Of a DNA stretch of 64,000 bases, positions 46,310 to 56,852 are shown in pieces (position 1 is the first letter of the stretch; every line of letters starts with the position of its first letter). This stretch comes from Sanguinoderma infundibulare (Eukaryota > Basidiomycota > Agaricomycetes > Polyporales > Polyporaceae). Below the pieces are notes generated by a model. The model was not told the DNA's origin and made no database searches. It was given only the letters and a program-made list of their open reading frames with translations. The translations under genes and the position numbers were made by a program. The stretch covers positions 3,410,001 through 3,474,000 of the forward strand of contig JAVLRN010000001.1 in NCBI GenBank assembly GCA_032821775.1, in the 5' to 3' direction.

Positions 46310-47800
46310 ATGCCGAGCACTCGTTCGCAAGACGTTCCAAAAACTGATGATGACAATAAGCCAGCTTCTGTGACTCGGAAGACCATTCCTGCGAAAGCCG
46401 CTCCGGCAAAGCTAGCATCCAAGGCGAAGAAGCCCGCCTCGCGCAAGAAGGCTGTCCCGCGCTCGAAGAAACAGGAGCATGTGCCGGCACACGCTGGGGA
46501 GAAACGCAAGGCCGTGGAAGGGGTCGAAGGAGAAAAGCGCAAGCAACGGACTAGGAAGAAGATGAAGGCCGAGGGTGAGGAAGTCGAGGAGGAAGACGTC
46601 GGCGAGCAGGAACATCTTCCCGAGGGCGAGGAGAAGCGTCCTGAGAGCATGTATGTCACCGGTGCGTGCTCTAACTTGATCGCGTGGAGTGTTTGCCGCG
46701 GCTCATAGGCAGGCGCGCAGGCGTCATCGAACGCGGTCACATCTACTTCTTCTACCGGCCAAAGGTCGAACTGGAAGAGGCTCAGTCCATCGATGATGTC
46801 CAGCGCTTCTACATGGTCCTCGTTCCGCGACCGCCCGAGTTCGCCGCTGGGGCCTCAGGAGCGACTATGAAAGTGAAAGCAGACGAATCTGGGGAGGAGC
46901 AGGGGATGAACGTGATCCAGGAAGGTGCAGACGTTGTGCCTGCGGAGGAGACGACGAGCAAGACCAAGAGGTTCCGCTTGATCGTCGTCGGGAAGAAGGC
47001 CTTGCCCGACCCCGACGCAAGGGGACGCGGGCGGGTGTTCTGGGGGACTATTGCGACCATTGGCGAGGACCTCGAGAAGCTCGAAGGGGGCCTTGGAGCA
47101 TCGACATATGAGACGAAGACGAGAGGTAAGCGATGTGGTTCGCTTCCAACACACACCCAAAAGGCGACTGAGCTGTGGTTTGCAGGAACCCGTCACCAGG
47201 CTTCTGCGCGCCTCGCTGCACGCGGTGCGTATGCCATCGTCAACGCGAAGGCCAAGCTGCAATCGCAGCGCGTGACGCACCTCGGATACCATCTCTCGCA
47301 TCCGTCGGGCGACCAGCTGGGTGAAGTCCAAGAGGCGCTAGGTATCCATCAGGCATCCTCGTTTGTCATTCAAGTCAAGAACCCGCTCGCGCCTCCGACC
47401 GGGGCCGCCCAAGTCGGCTTGCCAAAGAACCGCCGCGCGGATTACCCGGAGGACATTTTGCGGGGCGTGTTCGGTATGGGCGGGTTCAGGGGGCGCGAGA
47501 AATACGGGCTGAGGTTTGCGTCCTGCGAGAGGGAGGAGTTACTCGACTATGAGGGTGCGGAGTTGCTGTTCATCGCAGCGCGGAGCGGGGAGGAGGGTTT
47601 AGAGCAGAGTCTGGGTGAAGGAAGAGGACATGGTGAGTGCGGTATAGAATAACGATCGGGAACTCATGCTGATACGTCTTGCAGCTTTGGAGGAAACGGA
47701 AAAGAGCGAAAGCAAGGAAAAGGTTGACCAAGTTCTGGAAGAACTTGCGCTACATGCCGAAAAGGTTCCAGCTGATCCGTTGGAAGGGGAGTGGGCGTAG
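46310..47800 (+). CDS. Conserved fungal nuclear protein of unknown function
   Basis: Four exons: 46310-46661, 46721-47125, 47186-47632, 47685-47800; 1320 nt, 439 residues. Residues 1-110 are strongly basic (Lys/Ala/Pro-rich with RKKAVPRSKKQE and KRKQRTRKKMK), fitting a nuclear or chromatin protein. From about 120 a conserved core runs: GVIERGHIYFFYRPKVELEE, VQRFYMVLVPRP, RFRLIVVGKKALPDP, FWGTIATIGEDLEKLE, YETKTRGTRHQASARLAARGAYAIV, THLGYHLSHP, GEVQEALGIHQASSFVIQVKNP, and LLDYEGAELLFIAA. I recall this core from ascomycete proteins often labelled BTB domain transcription factor, but no BTB fold is apparent and the name should not be trusted. The C-terminus is acidic. Confidence 0.8.
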
Positions 47801-48068
47801 GCACAGGCATCGGAAACGACGCACCTAGTAGGAGGCAATGCGCAATCAGAAGTCGCGGATCTTTGTGAGATTTTTGTATCTTGATGTATAATGGCAGGAA
47901 TCCTATGCATCGTAGTTTAACCTGCAATCCGTAACGAGTACTGCTAGCGGTCCTGTAGATGTGTTGCGTATAGAGGCGCGAACAGACTGTCTTCAGGGTA
48001 TACATCGTAGAAGGTCATGAGAAATACAAGATAATATCATACAGATCGTCCAAGTCGCCACGACGCCA

Positions 48069-48883
48069 TTACGGTGATTCGGTCTCTTCGTTGTCCGTGT
48101 TGATTCTGAGGACCTTGACCCATTCCCGGTAGTTGAACTGCCCATTCCTCGTGAAAGGCCCCTTTAGCAACTTGTCGATCTGCATGCAACCGATCAGCAT
48201 TCCCCAAGCCCACAACCCTATTCCGTCGACTGGCGAACAAGAGGCCGGAACTCACCTCGTGCTCGTCCATACGCTCGCCCACATCGCCGAGCCACTTCCG
48301 GAGCTCGTCGCACTTCACAAAGCCCGTGTCTCCCTCGTCAAAGCACTCGAACGCGGCCAGCAGCTCAGAGTCGGCGTCGAAATCGTACAGGTGCTCGCCC
48401 ATCATGGTGAGGAACATCGGGAACGTGATCCCACGGTCGGACCCCCCGCCCTCGTCCGAGGGCCCGCGCGAGTGCGCCCCGCCGCCGAGGCTGCCGCGCC
48501 GGTCGCCGGGGCGGTCGGCGAGGAGCTGGTCGAGGGTCGAGCGGGAAGGGGAGAGGCCTGGCGAGACGGGGCATCGGAACGTACGGGAGACGAGAGAGGT
48601 CGGAGCGTGTTGAGTTGAGTGCCTCGGTTCGTGCAGCGAACCCGCGATGGGACGCACCTAGTGAGGTGAAGATGTGCTTCAGATCCTGCTCTCCGACGAT
48701 CCCATCTCCGTCGTGGTCGATGAGCGAGAACGCCTCCCGGAACTGCTGGATCTGGGGAGGGGAGAAGAGCGAGAACACGCCCGAGGGCTCGCGCCGTGCT
48801 CTTGACTTCTGCGCCTTTGTGAGTTTTGAGGGCGTGCTCGTCGGTGTGATGTCAGGAGATAGACCATATGGATAACGCGACAT
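48069..48883 (-). CDS. Myosin II regulatory light chain (EF-hand)
   Basis: Calmodulin-superfamily light chain expected to bind the myosin II neck and act in the cytokinetic ring (Rlc1 type). Exons 48658-48883, 48256-48557 and 48069-48179; 639 nt, 212 residues. The N-terminal extension is basic and Ser/Thr-rich (SKLTKAQKSRARREPSGVFSLF), where regulatory chains are phosphorylated. EF-hand 1 has a full loop DHDGDGIVGEQD after REAFSLI; the others are degenerate. The family blocks TSLGLSPSRSTLDQLLADRPG, GITFPMFLTMMGEHLYDFD and LRKWLGDVGERMDEHEIDKLLKG identify it as a regulatory rather than essential light chain. A 20-residue Gly/Arg/Ser insert follows LADRPG and lengthens it beyond the usual about 170. 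Confidence 0.88.
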
Positions 48884-49215
48884 GGCAGCAGCGGACAGTA
48901 GATAGAGGCCCAGACGGACAGCGGAGAATGGATAAGATTGAACCGACTACGCTACGCGATGGCGACGGTTGGGAGCGCAGGCGCCAGCAGAGACCATATT
49001 GAACGCCTCGCTTACCGGGCTTGACAAAAATGGAAGTTGTCCTAGTTTGGACTTATCCACCGAGTGTAATCCAAATGCCAAACATTCACCAAATACGCGG
49101 TTCAGGGACATGATTGTAGCCCCAAATGAACCCGCATGTGGATCAGGCGTACGCGTCGCATCAGCAGAATCAACGAGCATGGCCGAACACAAGGCGCGCA
49201 AAATTATCGCCCATC
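48884..49215. other. Intergenic
   Basis: About 330 bases between the light-chain start and the tRNA; contains the Pol III terminator of tRNA-Asp (TTTT on the minus strand at 49203-49200). Confidence 0.6.
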
Positions 49216-49301
49216 CTCTCTGTCGGGGAGTCGAACCCCGCTTTCGCGCGTCCGAAAGGTCCGATGACAGGCGCGTGTACTATCCGATACACTAACAGAG
49301 A
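49216..49301 (-). tRNA. tRNA-Asp (GTC) with a 14-base intron
   Basis: The 86 bases fold as a tRNA: acceptor TCTCTGT/ACAGAGA (seven pairs, discriminator G), D-arm with GGATAG loop, anticodon stem CGCGC/GCGCG with loop C-T-GTC-A-C interrupted after the base 3' of the anticodon by the intron TCGGACCTTTCGGA, T-arm CGGGG-TTCGACT-CCCCG. Mature length 72. The anticodon GTC reads Asp codons GAC/GAT. A run of four T follows the 3' end by about 12 bases. Confidence 0.88.
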
Positions 49302-49593
49302 TCTGAACAAGTGAGTGGGCAACATTTATATAATCGCGTTGAGCCGGACGGCCGTAGAGGGTTGCTGAATGCACATTCAATGATGGTCGCGCATCGTTTG
49401 GAAGAAGGAAGGGTATCATTATCAGGCTTGTCTCTGCCTTGTGATGCGTCACAAGCCCGGATTGCCCCTACGCAACACGGCTAGTTGCGGAGGAAGTGGG
49501 TATAATCGTTACTACAGTACTTGGTCACCAGGGCAAAGACGCTAGGTAATTGTTCAGCCTTGAATGGGTATTTATTGAAGGAATGGCAGTTAC
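49302..49593. other. Intergenic
   Basis: About 290 bases between tRNA-Asp and the first dehydrogenase; nothing recognised. Confidence 0.5.
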
Positions 49594-50628
49594 CTAATCT
49601 CCCTTCTGCTTCTGTTTTCCCTTCCACGGACTCTGCCTCCCTCCCTCCCCAACAATTTTCCAGAACGCGTTCAAGACCCACCGGCGCGGGAACCACTGGA
49701 GCAGCTCGTAAAGCCGAGACTTGCTGCCTATGCTCAAGTACCTCGGCGGCCTCCGTCGCAGGACCGCACTGACCACCGTCCGCGCGAACACCTGGCGCGG
49801 AGTGGGGTCGTACGTTTGGCTGATCTCTCGTTTCTTCAGGATGGAGTCGGCGTAGTCGGCGTACAAGCTGCCGGGCAGCGGGCGGACGGTCGGCGGTTGG
49901 TTGGCCACGACGTTGGATTGGACTGCGCCGGGCGCGATGAGGACGACGTTTATGTTAAGCGGTTTGCACTCCATGTAGAGCGTGTCGGTGATGGAGTGCA
50001 GGGCTGCTTTGGAGGAGCAGTAGACACCGCCCCACGGCAAGGGGCTTGCGAGTTCTCGGGGTGAAAATACGAGCGAGGGCGAAGCAGCAACGGAAACGTA
50101 CAAGAGCGCAGCAATGGATCCCACGTTCACGATAGTACCACGCTTCCGTGCAGCCATGCGCGGGATGACCGCCTTTGCGGTGCGGATGGCAGCGAATACG
50201 TTCGTATTGAAGGTACGGATGACTTCGTCCATGGCAACATCCGCAAGAGGCGCTATCCTCCCCAGTCAGCATTGCGTTTGGCAGGAGTAGCAGTAAATGA
50301 CTCGTACAGGTACTATCGAAACCTGCATTGTTGACGAGCAGGTCAATTTGGCCCTCCTTGTTGACGACGGTGTGGACGACTTCATTCACGTTCTCGTCAT
50401 TTGTCACATCCAAGGTGAGGCGATGTATATCGCCTTTAAGACCTTCCAAAGCTTCGGGCCTGCGAGCAGTCGCATACACTACGCATCCTCGCGACGCGAA
50501 CTCCTCGCATCTGCGTCCGTCAGCTTTAGCGCGTAAGAAATGTCTTGAACCGAACGAACGCACAATGAGAAACCGATTCCACCCTGGGAGCACCCAGTTA
50601 CAAGAACAACAGTCTTACCACCAGTCAT
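49594..50628 (-). CDS. Short-chain dehydrogenase/reductase 1 (AYR1-like)
   Basis: NADP(H)-type classical SDR of the 1-acyl-dihydroxyacetone-phosphate reductase-like group. Exons 50564-50628, 50314-50510, 50102-50252, 49594-50044; 864 nt, 287 residues. Seen: cofactor motif VTGCSQGGIGF, LDVTND, NNAGF, the catalytic serine strand GTIVNVGSIAA, and the active-site YCSSK in GGVYCSSKAALHS, then LYMECKPLNINVVLIAPGAV. The last intron acceptor (GCAAG at 50049-50045) is chosen because it gives ALFPLPWGGVY in frame. It shares strand, intron positions and phases with the next gene. In yeast Ayr1 acts in lipid droplets and ER on phosphatidic acid synthesis; the substrate here is unknown. The C-terminus is basic (KGKQKQKGD). 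Confidence 0.9.
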
Positions 50629-50885
50629 GAAGATGAGAGATTTCGAGACCGGAAGACACGTTCGCAATGTTAAACTTATATATGGGAGCGCCATGACGGG
50701 AAGCATTTGTCACGAGCCTCCGGGAATTGAAGCATGGAAGCCTTTCGCAGTGCGATCGCCGAAACTCGCGGCACTCCTGAACCGAGTAACGCGCATCAGA
50801 TTGAAGTAGTTACATGACCTAGTCCTTGAATGCTTCTGTTCGGCTTCTGCTCATTGCATTGAGTGAAGGGGATGGGCTCGCAAAT

Positions 50886-51894
50886 TCATTTGTTCTTCTG
50901 CGCCGCCAGCCTCGGCCCTTCACCCATCCTTCTCCAGAACAGGTCCAGGATCCATCCACGAGGGAACCATTGGAAGATGGCGAACCAGCCAGACAAGGTC
51001 CCTATGCTCATATACCTCTGCGGCCTCGGCTGAAGGACGGCGTTCACGGTCTTCTGGGCGAAGACCTTTGTCGGCATAGGGTTGTTCTCCTGGCTGAAGG
51101 TGACCTTCTTCAGGACGGAATCGACGTAGTCTTTGTACAGGCTGTCAGGGGGGAGGCGGACATGTGGTGCCTGGTTAGCGGCGATGTTAGACTTTATGGT
51201 GCCGGGCGCAAGAAGGACGACGTCAATGTTCAGCGGCTTGCATTCCATGTAGAGCGTGTCGGTGAGGGAGTGGAGAGCGGCTTTGGTCGCGTTGTAGACG
51301 CCGCCCCACGGGATAGGACTTGTAGGTTGCTGCGGTGAGACAAGGAGAGTGGTGTAGCACTGCGGACATACAAGATTGCACCGACGGATCCCACATTGAC
51401 TACGGTACCGCGCTTGCGAGAGGCCATGTGGGGAATGACGGCCTTTGCGGTACGAATTGTGGCGAAGACGTTGGTGTTGAAGATGCGCACGATCTCCTCC
51501 ATATCAACGTCGACAAGTGGTGCTGGTTGCGGATGTCTCAGCAACAAACGAGGAGCGTATGAAGATGTGCTCACAAGAGTTGCTCAGGCCCGCGTTGTTC
51601 ACAAGAATGTCGATCTGTCCCTCCTTCTCAATGATTGTCTGCACAGCCTGTTTCACATCGTCGTCGCTCGTGACGTCTAGCTTGAGCCGATGGATGTTGT
51701 CTTGAGTGAAACCGTCCATCGACTCGGGCCTGCGAGCGGTCGCATACACGACGCATCCCTTGGAGGCAAACGCCTCACATCTGGGGAAGTGTGTCAGGGG
51801 CCAGCGACGAGAACAGAAGACGGACATACAGTGAGAAACCGATGCCGCCCTTGGAACAGCCTGTGACTAGAACGACAGTCTTGCTGGCAGACAT
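50886..51894 (-). CDS. Short-chain dehydrogenase/reductase 2 (AYR1-like)
   Basis: Tandem paralog of the gene at 49594. Exons 51830-51894, 51575-51780, 51372-51522, 50886-51318; 855 nt, 284 residues. Motifs: VTGCSKGGIGFSL, LDVTSDDDV, ILVNNAGLS, GTVVNVGSVGA, catalytic YNATK in GGVYNATKAALHS, YMECKPLNIDVVLLAPG. First exon (65 bases), third exon (151 bases) and all three intron phases match gene 1 exactly. The start is the ATG of MSASKTVVLVTG. A hydrophobic-aromatic C-terminus (FAIFQWFPRGWILDLFW) may associate with membrane. Divergent from FCP1 with 443 bp between starts. Confidence 0.9.
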
Positions 51895-52337
51895 GTTGGG
51901 AGCACGGTGAGCGAGAGGGAGAATACGTGAGCCGTATCATATATCAAACCCTGGGAGCATCTTATTAAGATAGGAGAAGCGGTCTTCCGTGAGAGCCACC
52001 GGGGATTCCACTGATCGCGCATTGCTGTCTATTGAAGGATGGAGAGCATTCGGCCAGCCTGCGACGGTGGTGATGCGGTGCATGATCCGTGAGGTGCATT
52101 ATGGACGGCGGCGTTAGGGAGGGGTGGAGGGCGTTGAGTGACGGATAAGGGGATGGGGCAAACAGAGGACAACAAGGCGGCGTCGGACCGGAGCGGGGAC
52201 GGGGGTGTTGTTGAAGCGAGAGTGGTGGATTGATTCCTGTTAGAGCAGCCTGTCTTTCCTCCTGGATTTCCCTGGGCGCGGATATAGGGCCCTTCCCGGG
52301 CGATTCTCAGTAGCTCCGTTCACCCTAGCCGACACTC
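51895..52337. promoter_or_regulatory. Divergent promoter region of SDR2 and FCP1
   Basis: 443 bases between two divergent ATGs. No recognised binding site; a GATATAGGG at 52279 is the nearest TATA-like element to FCP1. Confidence 0.4.
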
Positions 52338-55300
52338 ATGTCCTCCCCGACAGAACTTAAACTCCCAAATACCCTTCCCTACCCCATCAGACTCGTCTCT
52401 CTCGCCGCCTCTCTCAACTCGGACGTCCAGCGCGGCACCCGCCTTCTCGACTACTCCTTCGCCTACCTCTTCCCCGACGGCCGCACAGAGTCCAGATTCG
52501 GCACGTGGGACTCCCCGCTCGAGGGCACCGTCACCCGCTGGGGGTTCAAGAAGGGCGAGGTCATCCACAGATCCCGCGCGGACGAGTCCCCGGCGGTGTA
52601 TATCCTAGAGCCATGCAAACATGGGATTGTCTTCGGCGGACTCTGTGGCATCTGTGGGAAGGACCTCACGAGGTACGTATTCATCAATCCTCTCTGCGTC
52701 GCCACGGTCCCCTCCCGCGTTCGCTCGCTTCATGCGCTTACGCTTCCTCTCCGGCAGGTCTGATTACCTCGGAAGCCAAATCGACCAGGGAGGTGCGACC
52801 ATCCCGATGACCCATGACCGCAACGGCCCGACCGTCTCCCTCGAGGAAGCACAGCGCATCGAGCGCGACACCGCTCAACACCTCTTCCGCTCCCGCAAAC
52901 TCTCTCTTATCGTCGATCTCGATCAGACCATCGTCCACGCGACTGTCGACCCGACCGTTGGCGAGTGGATAGCGGACGGTGAGGCATGGGAAGCGCGCCA
53001 AGCCAACAAGGCTGCCGCGCCCGGAGAGAAGGAGCAGGGCGAGAAGGAAGAGGGCGAGAAGGGAGAGGGCGAGAAAGAAGAGGGCGAGAAGGAGGAGCAA
53101 GCTGCACCCGACGCGGCCGCGGACGAGGACGAGGTGAATCCCAATTGGGAGGCACTCAAGGACGTCAAGAAGTTCAAACTTGGTCCAGAGGCGCTGGGTC
53201 AACCACACCTCCGGGGGTTGAGGGGGAAAGGGAAGGAGATGACGATCGAGCAGGACGGCTGCATGTACTACATCAAACCACGGTACGTAACACTCCTAGT
53301 CCCGCTTCTTGTCCAAGTTTCTCTGTCCCGGTTGCTTCCCCGCGACCTCCGGCCGTCTCTCTTGTCGAGATCTCTTGTTGCTAACGCTATCCTTTCTGGA
53401 CCCCTGTAGCCCGGGGCTGTTGGACTTCCTGCAGACTATGGCGACCAAGTATGAAATGCACGTTTATACCATGGGCACGCGTGCTTATGCAGAGGAAGTC
53501 TGTGCGGCCATCGACCCTGGCGGCAAGATTTTCGGCAACCGCATCCTCTCCCGAGATGAGAGCGGCAGTGAGCTTCGTTTTCCGTCATAGTCGCGAGCAG
53601 TGGCGCTGATACATGCCATCAAGGTCTAACGCAGAAGAGCCTCCAGCGGCTCTTCCCTTGCGATCAGTCCATGGTCGTCATCATCGACGATCGCGCTGAC
53701 GTGTGGGAGTGGTCTCCGAACCTTGTAAAGGTCGTTCCCTGTGAGTCTGCAGATCTCTGTCCTCCTTCGGCATCCTCACGGCTTCTTGCATCGAAGACGA
53801 CTTCTTTGTTGGCATCGGCGATATCAACTCTGCCTTTCTTCCCAAGATCGACCCGCTAGCCCCGGCCATACCCGCGCCTCCACCGCCCACGACAGCTGCG
53901 ACAGGAAGCGAGGAAGCGGATCTTGCGATTCCTGAAGGCGAGGATGTTGACGAGTCTGATCTAGACGATGACCTACTCGAGTCGTCTGACGGGACCGCAT
54001 CACCAACGGATGAGGGACTGTCTGAGGCACAGAAGGACGAGATGCTCTCTCGGAATACCCTCGCACTCGAGGCGCAGGTCGAGGAGCGGCCACTGGCGAA
54101 GAAGCAAGAGGAGCTCCAGGAGACTGCCAAGAGCGAGGCGGTTGAGAAGGCCGAGCACAACGCGGCAGAATCCGCCTCCGCGCAGAATGGCACTTCGCCT
54201 ACTGCAACCGAACAGCAGGACAAGGAGAAGCCGGTCCGGAAAGCGTTGCTTAAGAACGATGATGGGGAGTTGGACAGGGTTCAGCAGGTGCGTCGTGATG
54301 CCATACGTCTCACAAAACCATCATCGAGCTATTGTGCAAGATCCTGGAGCTCGTCCACCAGCGGTTCTATGTCGCGTACGATGAGCGCAAGCCCGAGGAG
54401 GAGCATAAGTCTCTCAAAAAGAAGTCGGGCAAGAGGCACGAAGCGCAGGTCGAACATGATGTTCGGGTATGTTTCGTTAGCATCTAGTTGTCGATGGATT
54501 CTGCTTACACTGCGTAGACTATTATCCCCCGAATACGAATGGACACCCTAGCGGGCGTGCACATCCTGTTTTCCGGTATCATTCCTCTCAACCAGCGACC
54601 AGAAACTGCAGAGATCTGGAAGACGGCCACCGCGTTCGGAGCACAATGCCACACAGAGCTGTCGAAGGAGATCACACATGTCGTCACAAACAAGGTCAGC
54701 CGAGACAGCAAGTGCCACAGCAGCACGCTCGCTCACACGATACACATTTTCCCCAACGACAGGACAGCACGCAGAAGGTCGACGCCGCGCGCCGCCAGAC
54801 CGGCATCCACATCGTCTGGCTCAACTGGCTCACGGACTCGCTCGCGCTCTGGCGCAAACAGGACGAGGCGCCGTACCTGCTCCACCCCACGCCGCGCGGG
54901 GATGCGGGCGCGGCCGGCGCGGTTGCGAGTCCTCCCTCGGATGCTCACCGGATTAGTTCTGACCCGGACCCCGACGCAGATGACTGGGACGAGCTCCTCG
55001 TCGACCCGTCGGGCGCGGGCGGCAGCCGCGCGATCGGCATCATCGGGGTCGAGGGACCGGACCCCGGACTCGAGCTGGACGAGGTCGACTGGGCCGCGAC
55101 CAATGACGAGGTCGATGAGGCCATGAATGAGAGCGACGACGACGGTGATGGCGATGGGGGGAGCGTGAAGAGCGGGGGCGGAGGTGGGATGTCGGAGGAC
55201 GAGTCGTGGACGGACGAGTCTAACAGCATCATCAGGTGAGTTTCCCCATGACCAGCAGCCCCACTTCGCTCTTGGCCCGCTCGGAGTACCGAACCGTGCA

Positions 55301-55691
55301 TCCTGACGTGACCCTTCGCTCTCCCAGTAGCACAACCTCATCACCACGGATGAAGCGGAAACGCGTGCGGAGCCTGACGCCTTCGGAGCTCGGCGCGTTG
55401 AACGGCGCGGACGCCGACGTTCTCCGTTCGCCGCTCGCGAAGCGCAAGAAGCTCGCCGCGGACCGGTCAGGGGCATCACGACTGAAGGAGGCGTTCACCG
55501 CCGAGCAGTTGCACGTCGCGTCGCGGCGGACGAGCGAGGACGGCAGCACGAAGGGCAGCCGGCGCTCGTCACCCATGAATGGGATCGGGGAAGATGACGA
55601 CGACAACACCGACGACGACGACGGCGCGAGCGAGGTGAACATGATCGATGACGACTTCTTAGCGCGCGAGCTCGAGGAGGAGTGGGGATAG
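52338..55691 (+). CDS. FCP1: RNA polymerase II CTD phosphatase FCP1
   Basis: Dephosphorylates the C-terminal repeats of RNA polymerase II to recycle it. Nine exons: 52338-52672, 52758-53282, 53410-53567, 53624-53740, 53797-54287, 54341-54466, 54518-54694, 54763-55235, 55328-55691; 2766 nt, 921 residues. The catalytic HAD motif is LSLIVDLDQTIVH (nucleophile and acid Asp in DLDQT), and the second acidic motif is MVVIIDDRADVW. The N-terminal half has the LEPCKHGIVFGGLCGICGKDL zinc-ribbon-like block seen in FCP1. A BRCT domain spans GVHILFSGIIPLN to WLNWLTDSLALW. Between DPTVGEW and NPNWEALKDV lies an insertion with five 15-base GEKEE-type repeats (53023-53097). The C-terminus is acidic with a final DDDFLARELEEEWG like the TFIIF-binding tail. 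Confidence 0.95.
53023..53097 (+). repeat. Five 15-base tandem repeats coding GEKEE units in FCP1
   Basis: Consensus GGCGAGAAGGAAGAG, five imperfect copies in frame (GEKEQ, GEKEE, GEKGE, GEKEE, GEKEE), within the FCP homology domain just after the catalytic motif. Length variation among strains is likely for such a repeat. Confidence 0.85.
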
Positions 55692-56460
55692 CGTGGATGG
55701 GGGGGTGGGGGGCGGGAGATTCGATTTATTTGTACGACTGCTGACGGTGCGCTCTCGTTCGTGTCTGTCGTGTCTCTCTGATGCTGTGATATGTCTGTCG
55801 GCTAGCTGTGCGGTTACAGTAGTATTTGTGCGATTTATTGACTCGTGTATAGCTATGTATCGTATACGTATACCTATGATTCTGGATCCCCCATTCCACT
55901 TACAATTATAGGAACTGCTTTTTTAGATTCTGTGCGCCGTGCTGTCCGGCTTTTGGGCTGCTGGGATGTTGTGTCGTGTTAAACTCCGGACGGCCATGAT
56001 CTGTAAGTCGAACAGCTACTATCGGCAAGGCCAGCGAACATCGCTGAACCCCCCTTTCCACAGGAGTGAAAGCTTCATGGCCGAAGGCGAAGATTGTTGT
56101 GCTGGTCCTCGTACGTGTGCTGCTGACCTGTGCAGCAAAACGGGTCACAAGAGGTTTATGTGAGTAGCTCGATCTCTCTTCTCAGATTATGTGCTTAGGC
56201 GAATGGCTCTCGACGCTGCTCCTCGTGTTCGGCGTGACAAAGGGTTGGCGACGTTCAGGCTGTGGAAACCGTCATTGAGCGACAAAGACAACTGATAGAC
56301 CACGGAGGTTCTATAAGTGGCTTGTGGAGAGCATGTGTGCTGTGGTAATTATAGGCGAGGGGCCGAGCAAGGCGTAGTGGGTACCATCCCAGATGTGCTA
56401 TGATATACCACGTTCGTGAACAATCACTCAGGTTCTCCTTTCAATGCTCATCATGTTTGT
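55692..56460. other. Intergenic downstream of FCP1
   Basis: About 770 bases with no supported gene; no recognisable RNA or repeat. Confidence 0.5.
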
Positions 56461-56540
56461 GCAGCTTCCATAGCTTCGAGACCAACAATGTCCTTGAAGA
56501 TATGCGTATTCAACGTCGCTCATGCCTTATTAGGCGATGA
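56461..56540 (-). pseudogene. Degenerate copy of the metalloprotease gene 3' end
   Basis: On the minus strand this stretch aligns with the 3' coding region of the intact gene at 57972-58888: both read GAATAC ... CAT-TCTTCAAGGAC-TT--TGG ... TCGAAGCT-TGGAA-CTG-ACAAA. The copy has base changes, a gap of about 8 bases and another of about 6, and stop codons in frame (including a TGA made in GCATGAGCG), so it is dead. The intact copy is at about 58001-58085, 1.5 kb to the right. Confidence 0.6.
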
Positions 56541-56852
56541 CGAGAAAGGCATACCGAATGCCATGCTATGAACGGCTGGTAGGAGAGCGTTGGTCTCGAT
56601 CTCTGACATGTGAGTGTGTGTTCAGCCCATTACTGTTGTAATAGGACCACTCAAACACCGTCTAGTGCGTAGGCGATACGCACGCGATGTAATACTAGGA
56701 AGTCCTCGGTCCGCACACAGAATGGTAGTGCCATGATGTTTTCATAACGGAAGCTTTACTCCCGGTTTAGGTCCACATCTCTCCCACATATCATGCTCGC
56801 AAGGTTGAGCTTATCGTGCCTTTAGATCCACCACAACACTCTCATCGGGAGC
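56541..56852. other. Intergenic, promoter of SDR3
   Basis: About 310 bases upstream of the third dehydrogenase. It may contain more of the decayed metalloprotease copy, but similarity is not clear by eye. Confidence 0.4.
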
